A stretch of 64,000 bases of DNA, taken from the NCBI GenBank assembly GCA_013314735.1, contig JABUFD010000001.1, positions 1,178,001 to 1,242,000 on the forward strand. The letters are read 5' to 3'. Numbering within the stretch: position 1 is the first letter of the stretch; the number at the start of each line of letters is the position of its first letter. Positions 36,661 through 45,293 of this stretch are shown one piece after another. Source of the stretch: Anaerolineae bacterium. GTDB lineage: Bacteria; Chloroflexota; Anaerolineae; Anaerolineales; Anaerolineaceae. The position numbers and the translations under genes are program-made. The notes beneath the pieces are model-generated. The model saw only the letters and a program-made list of their open reading frames with translations. It was not told the origin of the DNA and did not search any database.

Positions 36661-39600
36661 ATGGATGGGCATATTATGATGATCTCAGACGAACAATCAA
36701 TTCACATTGGCAATTGTCCCTTTACCACAAGGTCGGGGGAAATATCAGGCGAAATATTGACAAGGAATGGAATGGCGTTTTATCGCATTCGAAATTATGA
36801 CAAAATGCCTCCGTTTTTCATCAGCCTGGTCAGTAGTTCAGATCACTGGTTATTTGTATCCAGCACAGGTGGATTGACCGCCGGTCGTATCAATGCGAAT
36901 TCCGCGCTGTTTCCATATGAAACAGATGACAAAATTACAGAACATCACGAATTTACCGGGAGCAAAACGATACTACACATCCATCGTGATGGCTGTCGAT
37001 ATCTTTGGGAGCCATTCTCAAATATGTATCGGGGCATTTATCGCCTGGAGCGAAATATATACAAAAGTTTGTCAGGTTCGCAATTATTATTCGAAGAAAT
37101 CAATCATGACCTTCATTGTGCCTTTTCAATCATGTGGCGTACCAGCAATCAATATGGTTTCGTCAAAACATCCGCTTTGAAAAATCTCGCCTCAACCAAC
37201 CTCGAAGCGCACATTTTGGATGGGGTCCAATATCTGCTTCCATATGGGGTGCAGCAGGAAACGCAAAACATCTTTAGCAATTTACTCGACGCATATAAGC
37301 GAAGTGAATTGGATCAGGAAACAGGAATCGCCATGTATTCCTTGAGCTCCACATTGTCCGACATGGCTGAACCCAGCGAATCTTTAAAAGCGACAATTGC
37401 CTGGCAGCTAGGGATGCGTCCTTCCAACATACTTTTATGTGCTGACCAGGTTGATAATTTCAGACAGGGAATCTCGCTCAAAACTGAAATCGATATCAAG
37501 GGGAAACGTGGGGCTTACCTGGTTGAAAGTACGTTTTTTATTCCCCCAACAAGTGAAGCAAACTGGCACATTATCATGGATGTTAACCAGGAAGTCCGGA
37601 ATATATTGGCATTAAGGCAGGAATTAAAATCAGAAATGAGCAGCCAGGCACTCTGGAAAATGCTGGAAAGCGATATTGCCGCTGGGGATATCATCCTTGG
37701 CACCTATGTCGCCAGTGCAGATGGGTTTCAACACACCGGCGCCCCGTCGGATAATGCTCATCATTATGCCAACACATTATTCAATATCATGCGCGGTGGA
37801 ATTTTTGCAAATCAATATCAGATATCACGAAATGAATTTTCCAACTATGTGAAGGTCCATAACCGCGTTGTTTACGAACAGTTTTTACAGGTTTGGGAAG
37901 AGATTCCTGAGCGGTGCCACATAAACGACTTGGTCAAACTGGCTGGGGCTCCCAACCAGTCAGTGGATTTGTTCCGCCTCGCGAGGGAATACCTTCCGTT
38001 GTCGTTCAGCCGCCGCCATGGCGATCCCAGTCGTCCATGGAATCAGTTTTCAATCAACCTCAGGAATGATGATGGGTCCCCCAGACTGGATTACCAGGGC
38101 AATTGGCGTGATATTTTTCAAAATTGGGAACCTCTGGCAATGTCATTCCCCGAATTCACAGAAGGAATGGTATATAAATTTTTAAATGCCACTACCCGTG
38201 ATGGGTATAACCCATACCGTCTTACCTATTCAGGGTTTGAATGGGAAATTCCAAATCCGGACGATCCTTGGGGAAATATTGGTTATTGGGGAGATCACCA
38301 GATCATATACCTGGCCAAACTTCTTGAAATATCAGAAAAGTATCATCCCAAAAAATTAGCAACGACTTTGTTTGAAGACAGCTTTGTTTTTGCAGATGTG
38401 CCCTATCGTATTAAACCATACGCAGCCATCCTGAAGGATTGGCATAACACGATCGAATTCGATTGGGAAAGAAATAACGCACTCCAGAGCGGTACAGATG
38501 CCATGGGCGCAGATGGGAAATTACTGCGGGATGCAAACGGTGAACTCGTACACGTAAATCTTTTTGAGAAGTTGCTGATTCTTTTATTAAGCAAAGTAGT
38601 AAACCTGGTTCCTGATGGCGGTATCTGGATGAATACACAACGCCCAGAATGGAATGATGCGAATAATGCCCTCGCCGGAAAGGGGCTTTCAGTTGTCACC
38701 ACTGCTTATTTGCATCGATATATCATGGTGTTCGAAAAACTCCTCGAAGATAAGGTGGACGAATCATTCAGGATTACATCCCCATGCATGAAGCTCTTCC
38801 ACTGTGTGTCCGATGCCCTCCAGGAGTTCGAGGGAGAACTACTGGGCGGATTTTCACCCCATACCCGAAAACAATGGATGGATCGTTTGGGTGAATCTGG
38901 TACCCAATATCGCGAAGAAGTGTACACAATCTCAACTGATACACAAAAAGAGGGTCTGCATGTTTCTGTTGCATTAGCATTCATGGATCTTCTCAAAAGT
39001 TTCCTTGTATACACGCTGCGGAACAATCAGAGATCGGATGGTCTTTTCCATTCATACAATGTGTTGTCGATCGCACAAGATGAGTCAAGAATACAACACC
39101 TTGACTTGATGTTGGAAGGGCAGGTTTCTATCCTTTCTGCCGGTGTACTATCGCCGGAGGAATCCCTTTCTGTCTTAACCACATTGCGACACAGTTCGCT
39201 GTACCGTTCTGACCAGCACTCGTATTTACTCTATCCTGACCGGGATTTACCTGGATTCCTGGCAAAAAATGCCATCCCCACCGATGCCAGATCGGATTTA
39301 TTCGAACGAATGCTTGAAATGCAGGATGATCGACTCGTCAACCAGGATAATGCAGGCATCCGCCACTTTAATGGCCGCTTCCACAATGTTCGTGATGTGG
39401 TGAAAGTCCTTGACTTGCTTTCTGAAGAGGACATGTACGCAGATCTCGTTTCCAGAGAATGGAATAATATCCTCGGCATCTTTGAGGAGGTGTTCCACCA
39501 CAGCGCATTCACCGGGCGTTCAGGCACCTTCTTCGCATATGAGGGATTAGGAAGTATCTATTGGCATATGGTAACAAAATTGTTGCTGGCTGCGCAGGAA

Positions 39601-40146
39601 TGTTATTGGGATAGTATTACAATCAAAAGCAATCCTGAGGTCACAGCAGGACTCCGACAAGCGTATTATGACATCCGCAGGGGAATAGGTTTTAACAAAA
39701 CGCCTGAAATTTATGGCAGTTTTCCTTGTGACCCTTATTCGCATACGCCTGCATCAGCGGGAGCAAAGCAGCCCGGTATGACAGGCCAGGTCAAGGAAGA
39801 ATTGGTGGCTCGCTGGGGTGAATTGGGCATCATCATACAGAATGGGCAAATCATCTTCTCACAAAGTTTACTGGACACAAAAGAATTCCTGGAGAGCGCC
39901 AATAGTTTTACTTATTTTGACGTCAACCAACAATGGAAAACAGTCAATCTCACTCCGGGCAGCCTCGCATTCACCTTCTGCCAGATACCTGTTGTTATGC
40001 GCAATAAAGGTCTGGCCAACCTGGAAATTCACCACAATTCAGGCGATATCGGTCATATTCCTGGCAATGCAATTCCTGCCGAGGTCAGCCGCCACATCTT
40101 TATGCGCGATGGAACCATAAAAATGATTGTTGTCGGGTATCAATAG
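36661..40146 (+). CDS. Large protein of unknown function, possibly carbohydrate-active
   Basis: A 1161-residue soluble protein without signal peptide or membrane helices; I do not recognise its family with confidence. Aromatic-rich blocks stand out, including LDYQGNWRDIFQNWEPLAMS, GYNPYRLTYSGFEWEIP and IGYWGDHQIIYLAKLLE in the centre, and FFAYEGLGSIYWHMVTKLLL and ASAGAKQPGMTGQVKEELVA towards the end. The predicted mix of an N-terminal beta-rich part and a long helical part recalls glycoside phosphorylases and hydrolases with an (alpha/alpha)6 barrel. That is only a resemblance, and no catalytic residues were identified. It is a stand-alone gene with its own -10 box. The start could also be the ATG pair at 36676. 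Confidence 0.55.
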   Translation: MDGHIMMISDEQSIHIGNCPFTTRSGEISGEILTRNGMAFYRIRNYDKMPPFFISLVSSSDHWLFVSSTGGLTAGRINANSALFPYETDDKITEHHEFTGSKTILHIHRDGCRYLWEPFSNMYRGIYRLERNIYKSLSGSQLLFEEINHDLHCAFSIMWRTSNQYGFVKTSALKNLASTNLEAHILDGVQYLLPYGVQQETQNIFSNLLDAYKRSELDQETGIAMYSLSSTLSDMAEPSESLKATIAWQLGMRPSNILLCADQVDNFRQGISLKTEIDIKGKRGAYLVESTFFIPPTSEANWHIIMDVNQEVRNILALRQELKSEMSSQALWKMLESDIAAGDIILGTYVASADGFQHTGAPSDNAHHYANTLFNIMRGGIFANQYQISRNEFSNYVKVHNRVVYEQFLQVWEEIPERCHINDLVKLAGAPNQSVDLFRLAREYLPLSFSRRHGDPSRPWNQFSINLRNDDGSPRLDYQGNWRDIFQNWEPLAMSFPEFTEGMVYKFLNATTRDGYNPYRLTYSGFEWEIPNPDDPWGNIGYWGDHQIIYLAKLLEISEKYHPKKLATTLFEDSFVFADVPYRIKPYAAILKDWHNTIEFDWERNNALQSGTDAMGADGKLLRDANGELVHVNLFEKLLILLLSKVVNLVPDGGIWMNTQRPEWNDANNALAGKGLSVVTTAYLHRYIMVFEKLLEDKVDESFRITSPCMKLFHCVSDALQEFEGELLGGFSPHTRKQWMDRLGESGTQYREEVYTISTDTQKEGLHVSVALAFMDLLKSFLVYTLRNNQRSDGLFHSYNVLSIAQDESRIQHLDLMLEGQVSILSAGVLSPEESLSVLTTLRHSSLYRSDQHSYLLYPDRDLPGFLAKNAIPTDARSDLFERMLEMQDDRLVNQDNAGIRHFNGRFHNVRDVVKVLDLLSEEDMYADLVSREWNNILGIFEEVFHHSAFTGRSGTFFAYEGLGSIYWHMVTKLLLAAQECYWDSITIKSNPEVTAGLRQAYYDIRRGIGFNKTPEIYGSFPCDPYSHTPASAGAKQPGMTGQVKEELVARWGELGIIIQNGQIIFSQSLLDTKEFLESANSFTYFDVNQQWKTVNLTPGSLAFTFCQIPVVMRNKGLANLEIHHNSGDIGHIPGNAIPAEVSRHIFMRDGTIKMIVVGYQ

Positions 40147-40215
40147 GAGATAGGTGGTGCTGGAAATAATGACCACCACAGGGAAAAGATTTCACCCTTT
40201 TTGAGTTTTAGATTG

Positions 40216-40226
40216 TATGGTAAAAT
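40216..40226 (+). promoter_or_regulatory. Extended -10 promoter for rplI
   Basis: TATGGTAAAAT, identical to the 11-mer before ppdK. The expected transcript start lies near 40233, at the base of the hairpin at 40235. Confidence 0.55.
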
Positions 40227-40234
40227 CTGTTGGC

Positions 40235-40258
40235 TTTCGCGTAGTACCCTTCGCGAAA
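40235..40258 (+). promoter_or_regulatory. Hairpin at the 5' end of the rplI leader
   Basis: A perfect 7-bp stem (TTTCGCG/CGCGAAA) with a 10-nt loop, located within the first 30 nt of the predicted transcript. It could stabilise the mRNA or be a feedback target. Confidence 0.5.
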
Positions 40259-40282
40259 AAATCAATCTAGAAAGGGCTTGAC

Positions 40283-40840
40283 ATGAAAATTTTATTGCTG
40301 AAAGATGTATACAAATTGGGGCGCGCCGGCGATGTGAAAAAGGTTGCCAATGGCTATGGCCGTAACTTCCTGCTCCCCAAGGGGTTGGCGGTGCTGGCTA
40401 CCGAAACAGCATTGAGCAAAGTCGCAACGATCCGCGAAGAAGCTTCTAAAGAACGTGCCATTTTGAACAAAGAAATGGAAGGGGTTGCCGCCCAGCTGAC
40501 CGGACTCAAACTGTATTTTCCCGCCAAAGCTGGTGATACAGGCAAATTGTATGGCTCCATCACGACCCATATGATTGCCGATGCCATCAACGCCAAAGTG
40601 GGTAGTGATGTAGTTAATCACCATATCATTGATTCCCAACCGATCCGTTCCTTGGGAGAACATACCGTTATTGTACGGCTCACCATGGACCTGACCCCGG
40701 AAATCGAAATTCTCGTTCATCGTGAAGGCGAAACACCACAGCAAGCAATCCTCCAGGCTGCTGAGCCGGAGGTTGCACAAAGCGAACAAGAGCTGGACAG
40801 TGCGGAACAAGCGGCTGTCGAAATTGCTCCTGAAGAATAA
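40283..40840 (+). CDS. rplI: 50S ribosomal protein L9
   Basis: A 185-residue ribosomal protein. The N-domain has MKILLLKDVYKLGRAGDVKK and VANGYGRNFLLPKGLAVLAT, followed by a long helix and a C-domain (DTGKLYGSITTHMIADAI). An acidic tail of about 35 residues rich in Glu and Gln exceeds the usual 148-residue length. GAAAGGGC precedes the ATG. No other ribosomal genes are adjacent, and a strong terminator follows. Confidence 0.95.
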   Translation: MKILLLKDVYKLGRAGDVKKVANGYGRNFLLPKGLAVLATETALSKVATIREEASKERAILNKEMEGVAAQLTGLKLYFPAKAGDTGKLYGSITTHMIADAINAKVGSDVVNHHIIDSQPIRSLGEHTVIVRLTMDLTPEIEILVHREGETPQQAILQAAEPEVAQSEQELDSAEQAAVEIAPEE

Positions 40841-40848
40841 CCAACAAC

Positions 40849-40887
40849 ACATAACGAGGTCGGCGATTCTTGCCGGCCTCGTTATGT
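40849..40887 (+). terminator. Strong hairpin terminator after rplI
   Basis: A 16-bp stem with one G-T pair (ACATAACGAGG/CCTCGTTATGT outer part, CGGC/GCCG inner part) and a 7-nt loop, followed by ATTTAAAT. It lies 8 nt beyond the rplI stop. Confidence 0.8.
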
Positions 40888-40985
40888 ATTTAAATAATAC
40901 CCATCAATCTGAACAATGGCATCAGCAAAATACATTCCTTATATGAACAGTATTCATGGTTGGAATATACAGCCTCGATGTCATA

Positions 40986-40991
40986 TATAAT
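40986..40991 (+). promoter_or_regulatory. -10 box for the rodZ-like gene
   Basis: TATAAT about 32 nt before the ATG at 41024. No -35 or ribosome-binding site is obvious. Confidence 0.45.
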
Positions 40992-41023
40992 AATGACCAA
41001 TGAATGAATAGTTGGTTGAAACC

Positions 41024-42490
41024 ATGCATGAAACGTTAGGACAATATCTACAGGAACAACGCGAGCAGCAGGGAATCTCTCTGGAACGCGTTTCAGAAGA
41101 AACCCATATACGCCTCCATTATCTTCGGGCGTTGGAGCAGGATGATTATCCCAGCCTGCCGTCGCCGGTGCAAGCCAAAGGTTTTTTGCGGCTTATATCC
41201 TCCTTTCTCCACCTTGATCCTGTATTGTTGTTAACAGCATGGGAACAGAACGGGGTCCTCTCCCTTCCCAAACATGAAAGCTTCCAGGAAACACCCCCGC
41301 AACCAGCCGCAGAACAGGACGACAACACAACACTGATCCCGGTCAAAGCTGATGAAGCCATCTCCCTTCAGCAAACCGCTGACTTGCTCAAGCATTTACC
41401 ATCTGATTCGGCCATCCCGCACCCAGTTACAGCAGATGAAATCGACGACCTGACGATTAATGATGCCCCGCAGGTGGAGAATGATCTTGGCGAAGATATG
41501 GTAACCGCCGATGAAATGTTCAGGCGAATTGGTGAAATGCTAAAAACGCGCCGAAAAATGATGCAAATGTCATTAAAAGATGCAGAAAATCTGACACATA
41601 TCCGCGCGCAAAACCTTGAATCTATGGAAGAGAGTCGGTTCGACCGTCTCCCTGCAGGCATCCAAACCCGAGGTATGCTGCAGAGCTATTCCCAGTTTCT
41701 GGCCTTCGAAAATGATGAAATTTTGAACCTGTATGCAGAGGCCTTGCAGATTCAACACAAGGAAAGGCTTGCCTTTGAATCATCTTCAACGAAAAACAAA
41801 AAAAAGCCGTTCACAAAGGTATCGCACCCATCGTTCTTGCGAAAATTTTTCTCAGCAGACCTCATTGTTGGTTCCATACTTATCATGGTAATTATCGGCG
41901 TCGGTATTCTGAGCATAACCAAAGTTATTTCGACCAACCGCTCTGACCGCCGCCTCGAGGAAGGAATCACCCAGACCAACATAGCGGCCCTTTCAGCAAC
42001 ACCAACTACACCGCCAAAACCAACACAAACAAGTACACCTTCCCCAACCAGTGATGTGGTTGTGATTGAGGCAAATGAAACAGTCACCCAGGAAGGGGAA
42101 CAAGCTGATTTTCCTATAAACCCAGCCGCACGTATCCAGGTTAACCTCGTTGCCAACCAACGAACTTTTCTGCGGGTTACCGTGGATGGCGAGGTTGTTT
42201 TCAACGGAAGAACAGTACCGGGTAATGCCTATCAGTATTCTGCAGAGGAGCAGATTGATCTTTTATGTGGTAACGGTTCAGCCCTTTCGATGGTTTTGTA
42301 CCAGGACCAGAAGGAAACAGTATTGGGTACACTGGGGAATGTGGGACAAGTGGTTCAAATGTCTCTACGGCCCGATATGATCATCACACCCACCGCGCTT
42401 CCTACATTGACACCAACTGTTACCAATACTCCCCAGGCCACTGCAACAATGGATTCGGTGGATGAACCACAACCAACAAGTACACCCTGA
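41024..42490 (+). CDS. RodZ-like protein with two HTH domains
   Basis: A 488-residue membrane protein. Two Xre/RodZ-type helix-turn-helix units lie in tandem: LGQYLQEQREQQGISLERVS (about residue 5) and IGEMLKTRRKMMQMSLKDAE (about residue 168). Both are followed by the same kind of helical block (LRALEQDDYPSLPSPVQAKG and LESMEESRFDRLPAGIQTRG). One transmembrane helix (LIVGSILIMVIIGVGILSI, about residues 286-304), a Thr/Pro linker and a C-terminal DUF4115-like domain (TFLRVTVDGEVVFNGRTVPG) follow. RodZ links MreB filaments to the wall machinery. TTG 41012 is an alternative start. Confidence 0.85.
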   Translation: MHETLGQYLQEQREQQGISLERVSEETHIRLHYLRALEQDDYPSLPSPVQAKGFLRLISSFLHLDPVLLLTAWEQNGVLSLPKHESFQETPPQPAAEQDDNTTLIPVKADEAISLQQTADLLKHLPSDSAIPHPVTADEIDDLTINDAPQVENDLGEDMVTADEMFRRIGEMLKTRRKMMQMSLKDAENLTHIRAQNLESMEESRFDRLPAGIQTRGMLQSYSQFLAFENDEILNLYAEALQIQHKERLAFESSSTKNKKKPFTKVSHPSFLRKFFSADLIVGSILIMVIIGVGILSITKVISTNRSDRRLEEGITQTNIAALSATPTTPPKPTQTSTPSPTSDVVVIEANETVTQEGEQADFPINPAARIQVNLVANQRTFLRVTVDGEVVFNGRTVPGNAYQYSAEEQIDLLCGNGSALSMVLYQDQKETVLGTLGNVGQVVQMSLRPDMIITPTALPTLTPTVTNTPQATATMDSVDEPQPTSTP

Positions 42491-42511
42491 GTGTACAGAA
42501 TTGATCTGCCC

Positions 42512-43876
42512 ATGCACACTTTCTACTTACTATCACTGGGATGCTCCAAGAACACTGTCGATTCTGAATCGATGGGACAATTATTAAGGGAATATGGCTT
42601 AATACCCAAAAAAGACCCCGCAGAAGCAGACCTGCTGATTGTAAATACCTGCGGGTTTATTCAACCGGCTCGCCTCGAAACCATTGAGAGCCTAAAGGAG
42701 TTAGCCAATAATAAGCGCCCTGATCAAATGTTGATTGCTGCTGGTTGTATGACACAATTGTACGCAGACGATGTGATCCTACAGGTACCCCAGGTGGATG
42801 GTGTATTAGGCAGCAGGCAATGGATGAATATCGTGCCCCTGGTGGAGCGCCTCAATCGGCAACGCAGCAGCAGCGTGGGCAGAAAGGAATCATCCCTGTA
42901 TCAATTACCAGTTTTCGACACCAATCCCACGGCAACTGCCCGTCAAGTAGCAATCCAGGGAACAAGTGCTTATCTGAAAATTGCGGAAGGGTGCCGGCGC
43001 GCCTGTGCCTATTGTGCGATTCCTCTGATCAAGGGAGGCCTGGTCAGTCGTCCCAAACATGAGATTCTAAGCGATGCGCGATATCTGCAAGCCCAGGGGG
43101 TAAAAGAGATCAATTTAATTGCCCAGGATACCACCGATTATGGGAAAGATCAGGCGGGTGAATACCATTTTACCCGGTTGATTCAAGATGTGTTATCGGT
43201 AACTCCTGATGTGCCCTGGATTCGTATGCTGTATGCCTTCCCTGGTTGTATTAATGATGAATTTATAAAATTGATGGCCGAAAATCCACGCTTTTTACCC
43301 TACCTGGACATTCCTCTGCAACATGCCCACCCTGAAATTTTGCGATCCATGAACAGACCAGCCAACATCGATCACACTCGCACGCAATTGACTGCCCTGC
43401 GTAATGCTGTCGAAAACCTGGTGCTGAGAACCACCTTCATCATAGGCTACCCGGGAGAAGGTGAAAATGAATTCCTGGCTCTGTTGGACTTCGTCAAGGA
43501 AATGCAATTTGACCGGGTTGGGGTGTTCCCGTTCTATTTTGAATCCGGCACACCGAGTGCGCCCCTGGGAGATCCCGTTCCCACGGAGGTCAAACAAGAT
43601 CGTATCGATCGACTGATGACGGTACAACAGCAAATATCGCTTGCGAAGAACCAGGCCTGGGTGGGCAAAGATTTATTGGTATTAATTGAAGGTATTGATG
43701 ACGTTCAAAAAATTGCCATCGGCAGATCATTCCGGGACGCACCCGAAATTGATGGGCTGGTGTTTATTGAGGGCAATTGTTCTCCTGGCGACATGGTGCA
43801 GGTTCGGATCACGGATGCCATGCCTTATGACCTGGTGGGCCATCTGGTTCGTCCGAAATCCAGAAAAAAGAAGTAA
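42512..43876 (+). CDS. rimO: Ribosomal protein S12 methylthiotransferase RimO
   Basis: A 454-residue radical SAM enzyme that methylthiolates an aspartate of ribosomal protein S12. The N-terminal cluster domain has LSLGCSKNTVDSE, NTCGFIQPAR and AAGCMTQLY with three Cys. The radical SAM motif is CRRACAYC (about residue 165). Later blocks are LIAQDTTDYGKD, PYLDIPLQHAHPEILRSMNR and TTFIIGYPGEGENEF, and a TRAM domain lies at the C-terminus. The open frame begins with GTG directly after the rodZ-like stop, but ATG 42512 places the start beside the conserved domain. The two genes are probably co-transcribed. Confidence 0.93.
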   Translation: MHTFYLLSLGCSKNTVDSESMGQLLREYGLIPKKDPAEADLLIVNTCGFIQPARLETIESLKELANNKRPDQMLIAAGCMTQLYADDVILQVPQVDGVLGSRQWMNIVPLVERLNRQRSSSVGRKESSLYQLPVFDTNPTATARQVAIQGTSAYLKIAEGCRRACAYCAIPLIKGGLVSRPKHEILSDARYLQAQGVKEINLIAQDTTDYGKDQAGEYHFTRLIQDVLSVTPDVPWIRMLYAFPGCINDEFIKLMAENPRFLPYLDIPLQHAHPEILRSMNRPANIDHTRTQLTALRNAVENLVLRTTFIIGYPGEGENEFLALLDFVKEMQFDRVGVFPFYFESGTPSAPLGDPVPTEVKQDRIDRLMTVQQQISLAKNQAWVGKDLLVLIEGIDDVQKIAIGRSFRDAPEIDGLVFIEGNCSPGDMVQVRITDAMPYDLVGHLVRPKSRKKK

Positions 43877-44848
43877 TCAGCCGCCACCCTCCTCAACTGC
43901 CCCGCCTTCGCCCTCTGCGCATTTCTGCCTCGCCAACTCCAACTGGTCATAGAGTCCTTCAACGCTGGAATCCATGGTATATGCTGTCTCATAATAAACC
44001 TGTGAATCACAAAATTCATTGGCATTGAACAATTGTTCCGCATACCCCAGATTGGCCAGCCTGTACCGTTCTGTTGCAGTGTACCCACCATCATGCAGGT
44101 TCGGAAGAGCCTGGTAAACCAGGGAAAAATAATTAATCACCTGGCTCCAGTCTACTTCCCAGAAACTGGCACCGGTGACATAATAACGGGCAAATGTTCG
44201 GTAGCTATTGGCTTCAACATCGAGCAGGCCAAATCGTTCGGCGATCGAAAGGTCGTACATACCGCCTTCGAGATTGCCGTCATATAATATTTTTTGGACA
44301 CCCATATTCCGGTATCCCATATAATACATACCGTCAATTTTCGCCGGTTGGTAATCAGGGGCAATATACCTTAACTGATCCAGCGTGCTGATGGCAGCTT
44401 CCCAGTTTTCGGCTGCCAATAAATCGCCAGCTTCCGCAAACAATTCCTCACGGTTTCGCATATCTGGAGTGGCGGTAATTTCCGGCATGGGTGTCACTGT
44501 CGGCACAACAGAAACTGCAGTTGGCTGTGAAGAGGTGGCCGCGCCCATCATTGCTTCTTGCAACCGGCTTTGTGCTTCCGGGAATTGGGGATCCAATTGT
44601 ATGACATACTCAAAACGTTTTTGGGCAGTGGCATAACGACCAGCCTCCAGATCAAGCAATCCCAATTGATATTGTGCGGATGCCGAAAGCGCTACCTGGC
44701 TCCGGTAATTATTCATTCGAATGTCCAATCCCGCCTGGTAGCCGATATACGTACCAATCAATCCCACCAGGAGAATTACACCCAGCCCGAACAGGACAAC
44801 CCTCACTCTTCTGTTTTGCTTTTTACTTTTCACTTCATGATCTGCCAC
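43877..44848 (-). CDS. Membrane-anchored TPR protein
   Basis: A 323-residue protein of unknown role. A basic N-terminus leads to one membrane helix (VVLFGLGVILLVGLIGTYIG, about residues 17-36). Tetratricopeptide-like repeats follow (SAQYQLGLLDLEAGRYATAQ near residue 57; a second set between about 135 and 310), with a low-complexity Thr/Pro link between. It probably acts outside the membrane as a protein-binding scaffold. GTG 44848 is chosen because GGAGT lies six bases upstream; a TTG at 44881 would have none. Its stop abuts that of the convergent rimO. Confidence 0.7.
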   Translation of the reverse strand: MADHEVKSKKQNRRVRVVLFGLGVILLVGLIGTYIGYQAGLDIRMNNYRSQVALSASAQYQLGLLDLEAGRYATAQKRFEYVIQLDPQFPEAQSRLQEAMMGAATSSQPTAVSVVPTVTPMPEITATPDMRNREELFAEAGDLLAAENWEAAISTLDQLRYIAPDYQPAKIDGMYYMGYRNMGVQKILYDGNLEGGMYDLSIAERFGLLDVEANSYRTFARYYVTGASFWEVDWSQVINYFSLVYQALPNLHDGGYTATERYRLANLGYAEQLFNANEFCDSQVYYETAYTMDSSVEGLYDQLELARQKCAEGEGGAVEEGGG

Positions 44849-44986
44849 TGTCTCACTCCGCGACGAACCAATTAACCACAATACCGCCTCATTATAACCG
44901 ATTCCATTCTATACCGCTTTTTTGGAGGTGGCGTATCGGTTCATCATCATATGATCGAGTATTGATCGCAAAATATCCTGCGCAGA

Positions 44987-45047
44987 TTGTCATTTGTCGC
45001 TATTTGTCTTAAAATGTCTTGACCCTTGTTAATAAATTGATTAAACT
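44987..45047 (+). promoter_or_regulatory. Candidate promoters for the leader ORF/ABC exporter operon
   Basis: Two overlapping options are visible. One is TTGTCA (44987-44992), a 17-nt spacer and TAAAAT (45010-45015). The other is TTGACC (45019-45024), 17 nt and TAAACT (45042-45047). Both place the transcript start before the leader ORF at 45088. The stretch 44849-44986 between the divergent genes shows nothing else. Confidence 0.55.
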
Positions 45048-45080
45048 CACACAGGAATCAAAAAAAAAATTAAGCAAAGG

Positions 45081-45233
45081 AGGCACAATGATGAGCAAAA
45101 AAGCATACGGAAAATCAATGCATTGTCGTATTGTGCCTGGAGGAATGGTACGCCCAGTAAATCATTGACTGGATACCTGAATCGCCATATAAGAAGACTC
45201 CGCCGGTACAATAAGATTGCCTGCGGTTTTTTT
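45081..45233 (+). promoter_or_regulatory. Putative translation-dependent transcription attenuator
   Basis: Four segments give exclusive pairings. Segment 1 (AGGCACAAT, 45081-45089, overlapping the leader ORF's ribosome-binding site and start) pairs perfectly with segment 2 (ATTGTGCCT, 45130-45138). Segment 2, extended to 45144, also pairs with segment 3 (45199-45212, CTCCGCCGGTACAAT region): eight continuous pairs, one bulge, then five more around one mismatch; three further pairs extend it outward. Segment 3 (CCGCCGG, 45200-45206) pairs with segment 4 (CCTGCGG, 45220-45226) before seven T, forming a terminator. A ribosome stalled early would free segment 2 and prevent termination. Confidence 0.7.
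45088..45168 (+). CDS. 26-residue leader peptide of the ABC exporter operon
   Basis: A short ORF begins with paired ATGs at 45088/45091 and has a strong ribosome-binding site (AAAGGAGG) 4-7 nt upstream, stronger than that of most genes here. The peptide starts MMSKKAYGKS and ends GGMVRPVNH, with no signal peptide or known domain. Codons 15-19 (Ile-Val-Pro-Gly-Gly) make up the switch segment of the attenuator. Its likely role is to let translation speed decide transcription into the exporter genes, like the BmrB leader of B. subtilis; the peptide itself is not similar to anything I recall. Confidence 0.65.
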   Translation: MMSKKAYGKSMHCRIVPGGMVRPVNH

Positions 45234-45293
45234 GTGTTGTTCAGCTGAAAGCGGTGTGATTGGAAGAAAACAGAAAACGTTTGGGAGTGATAC

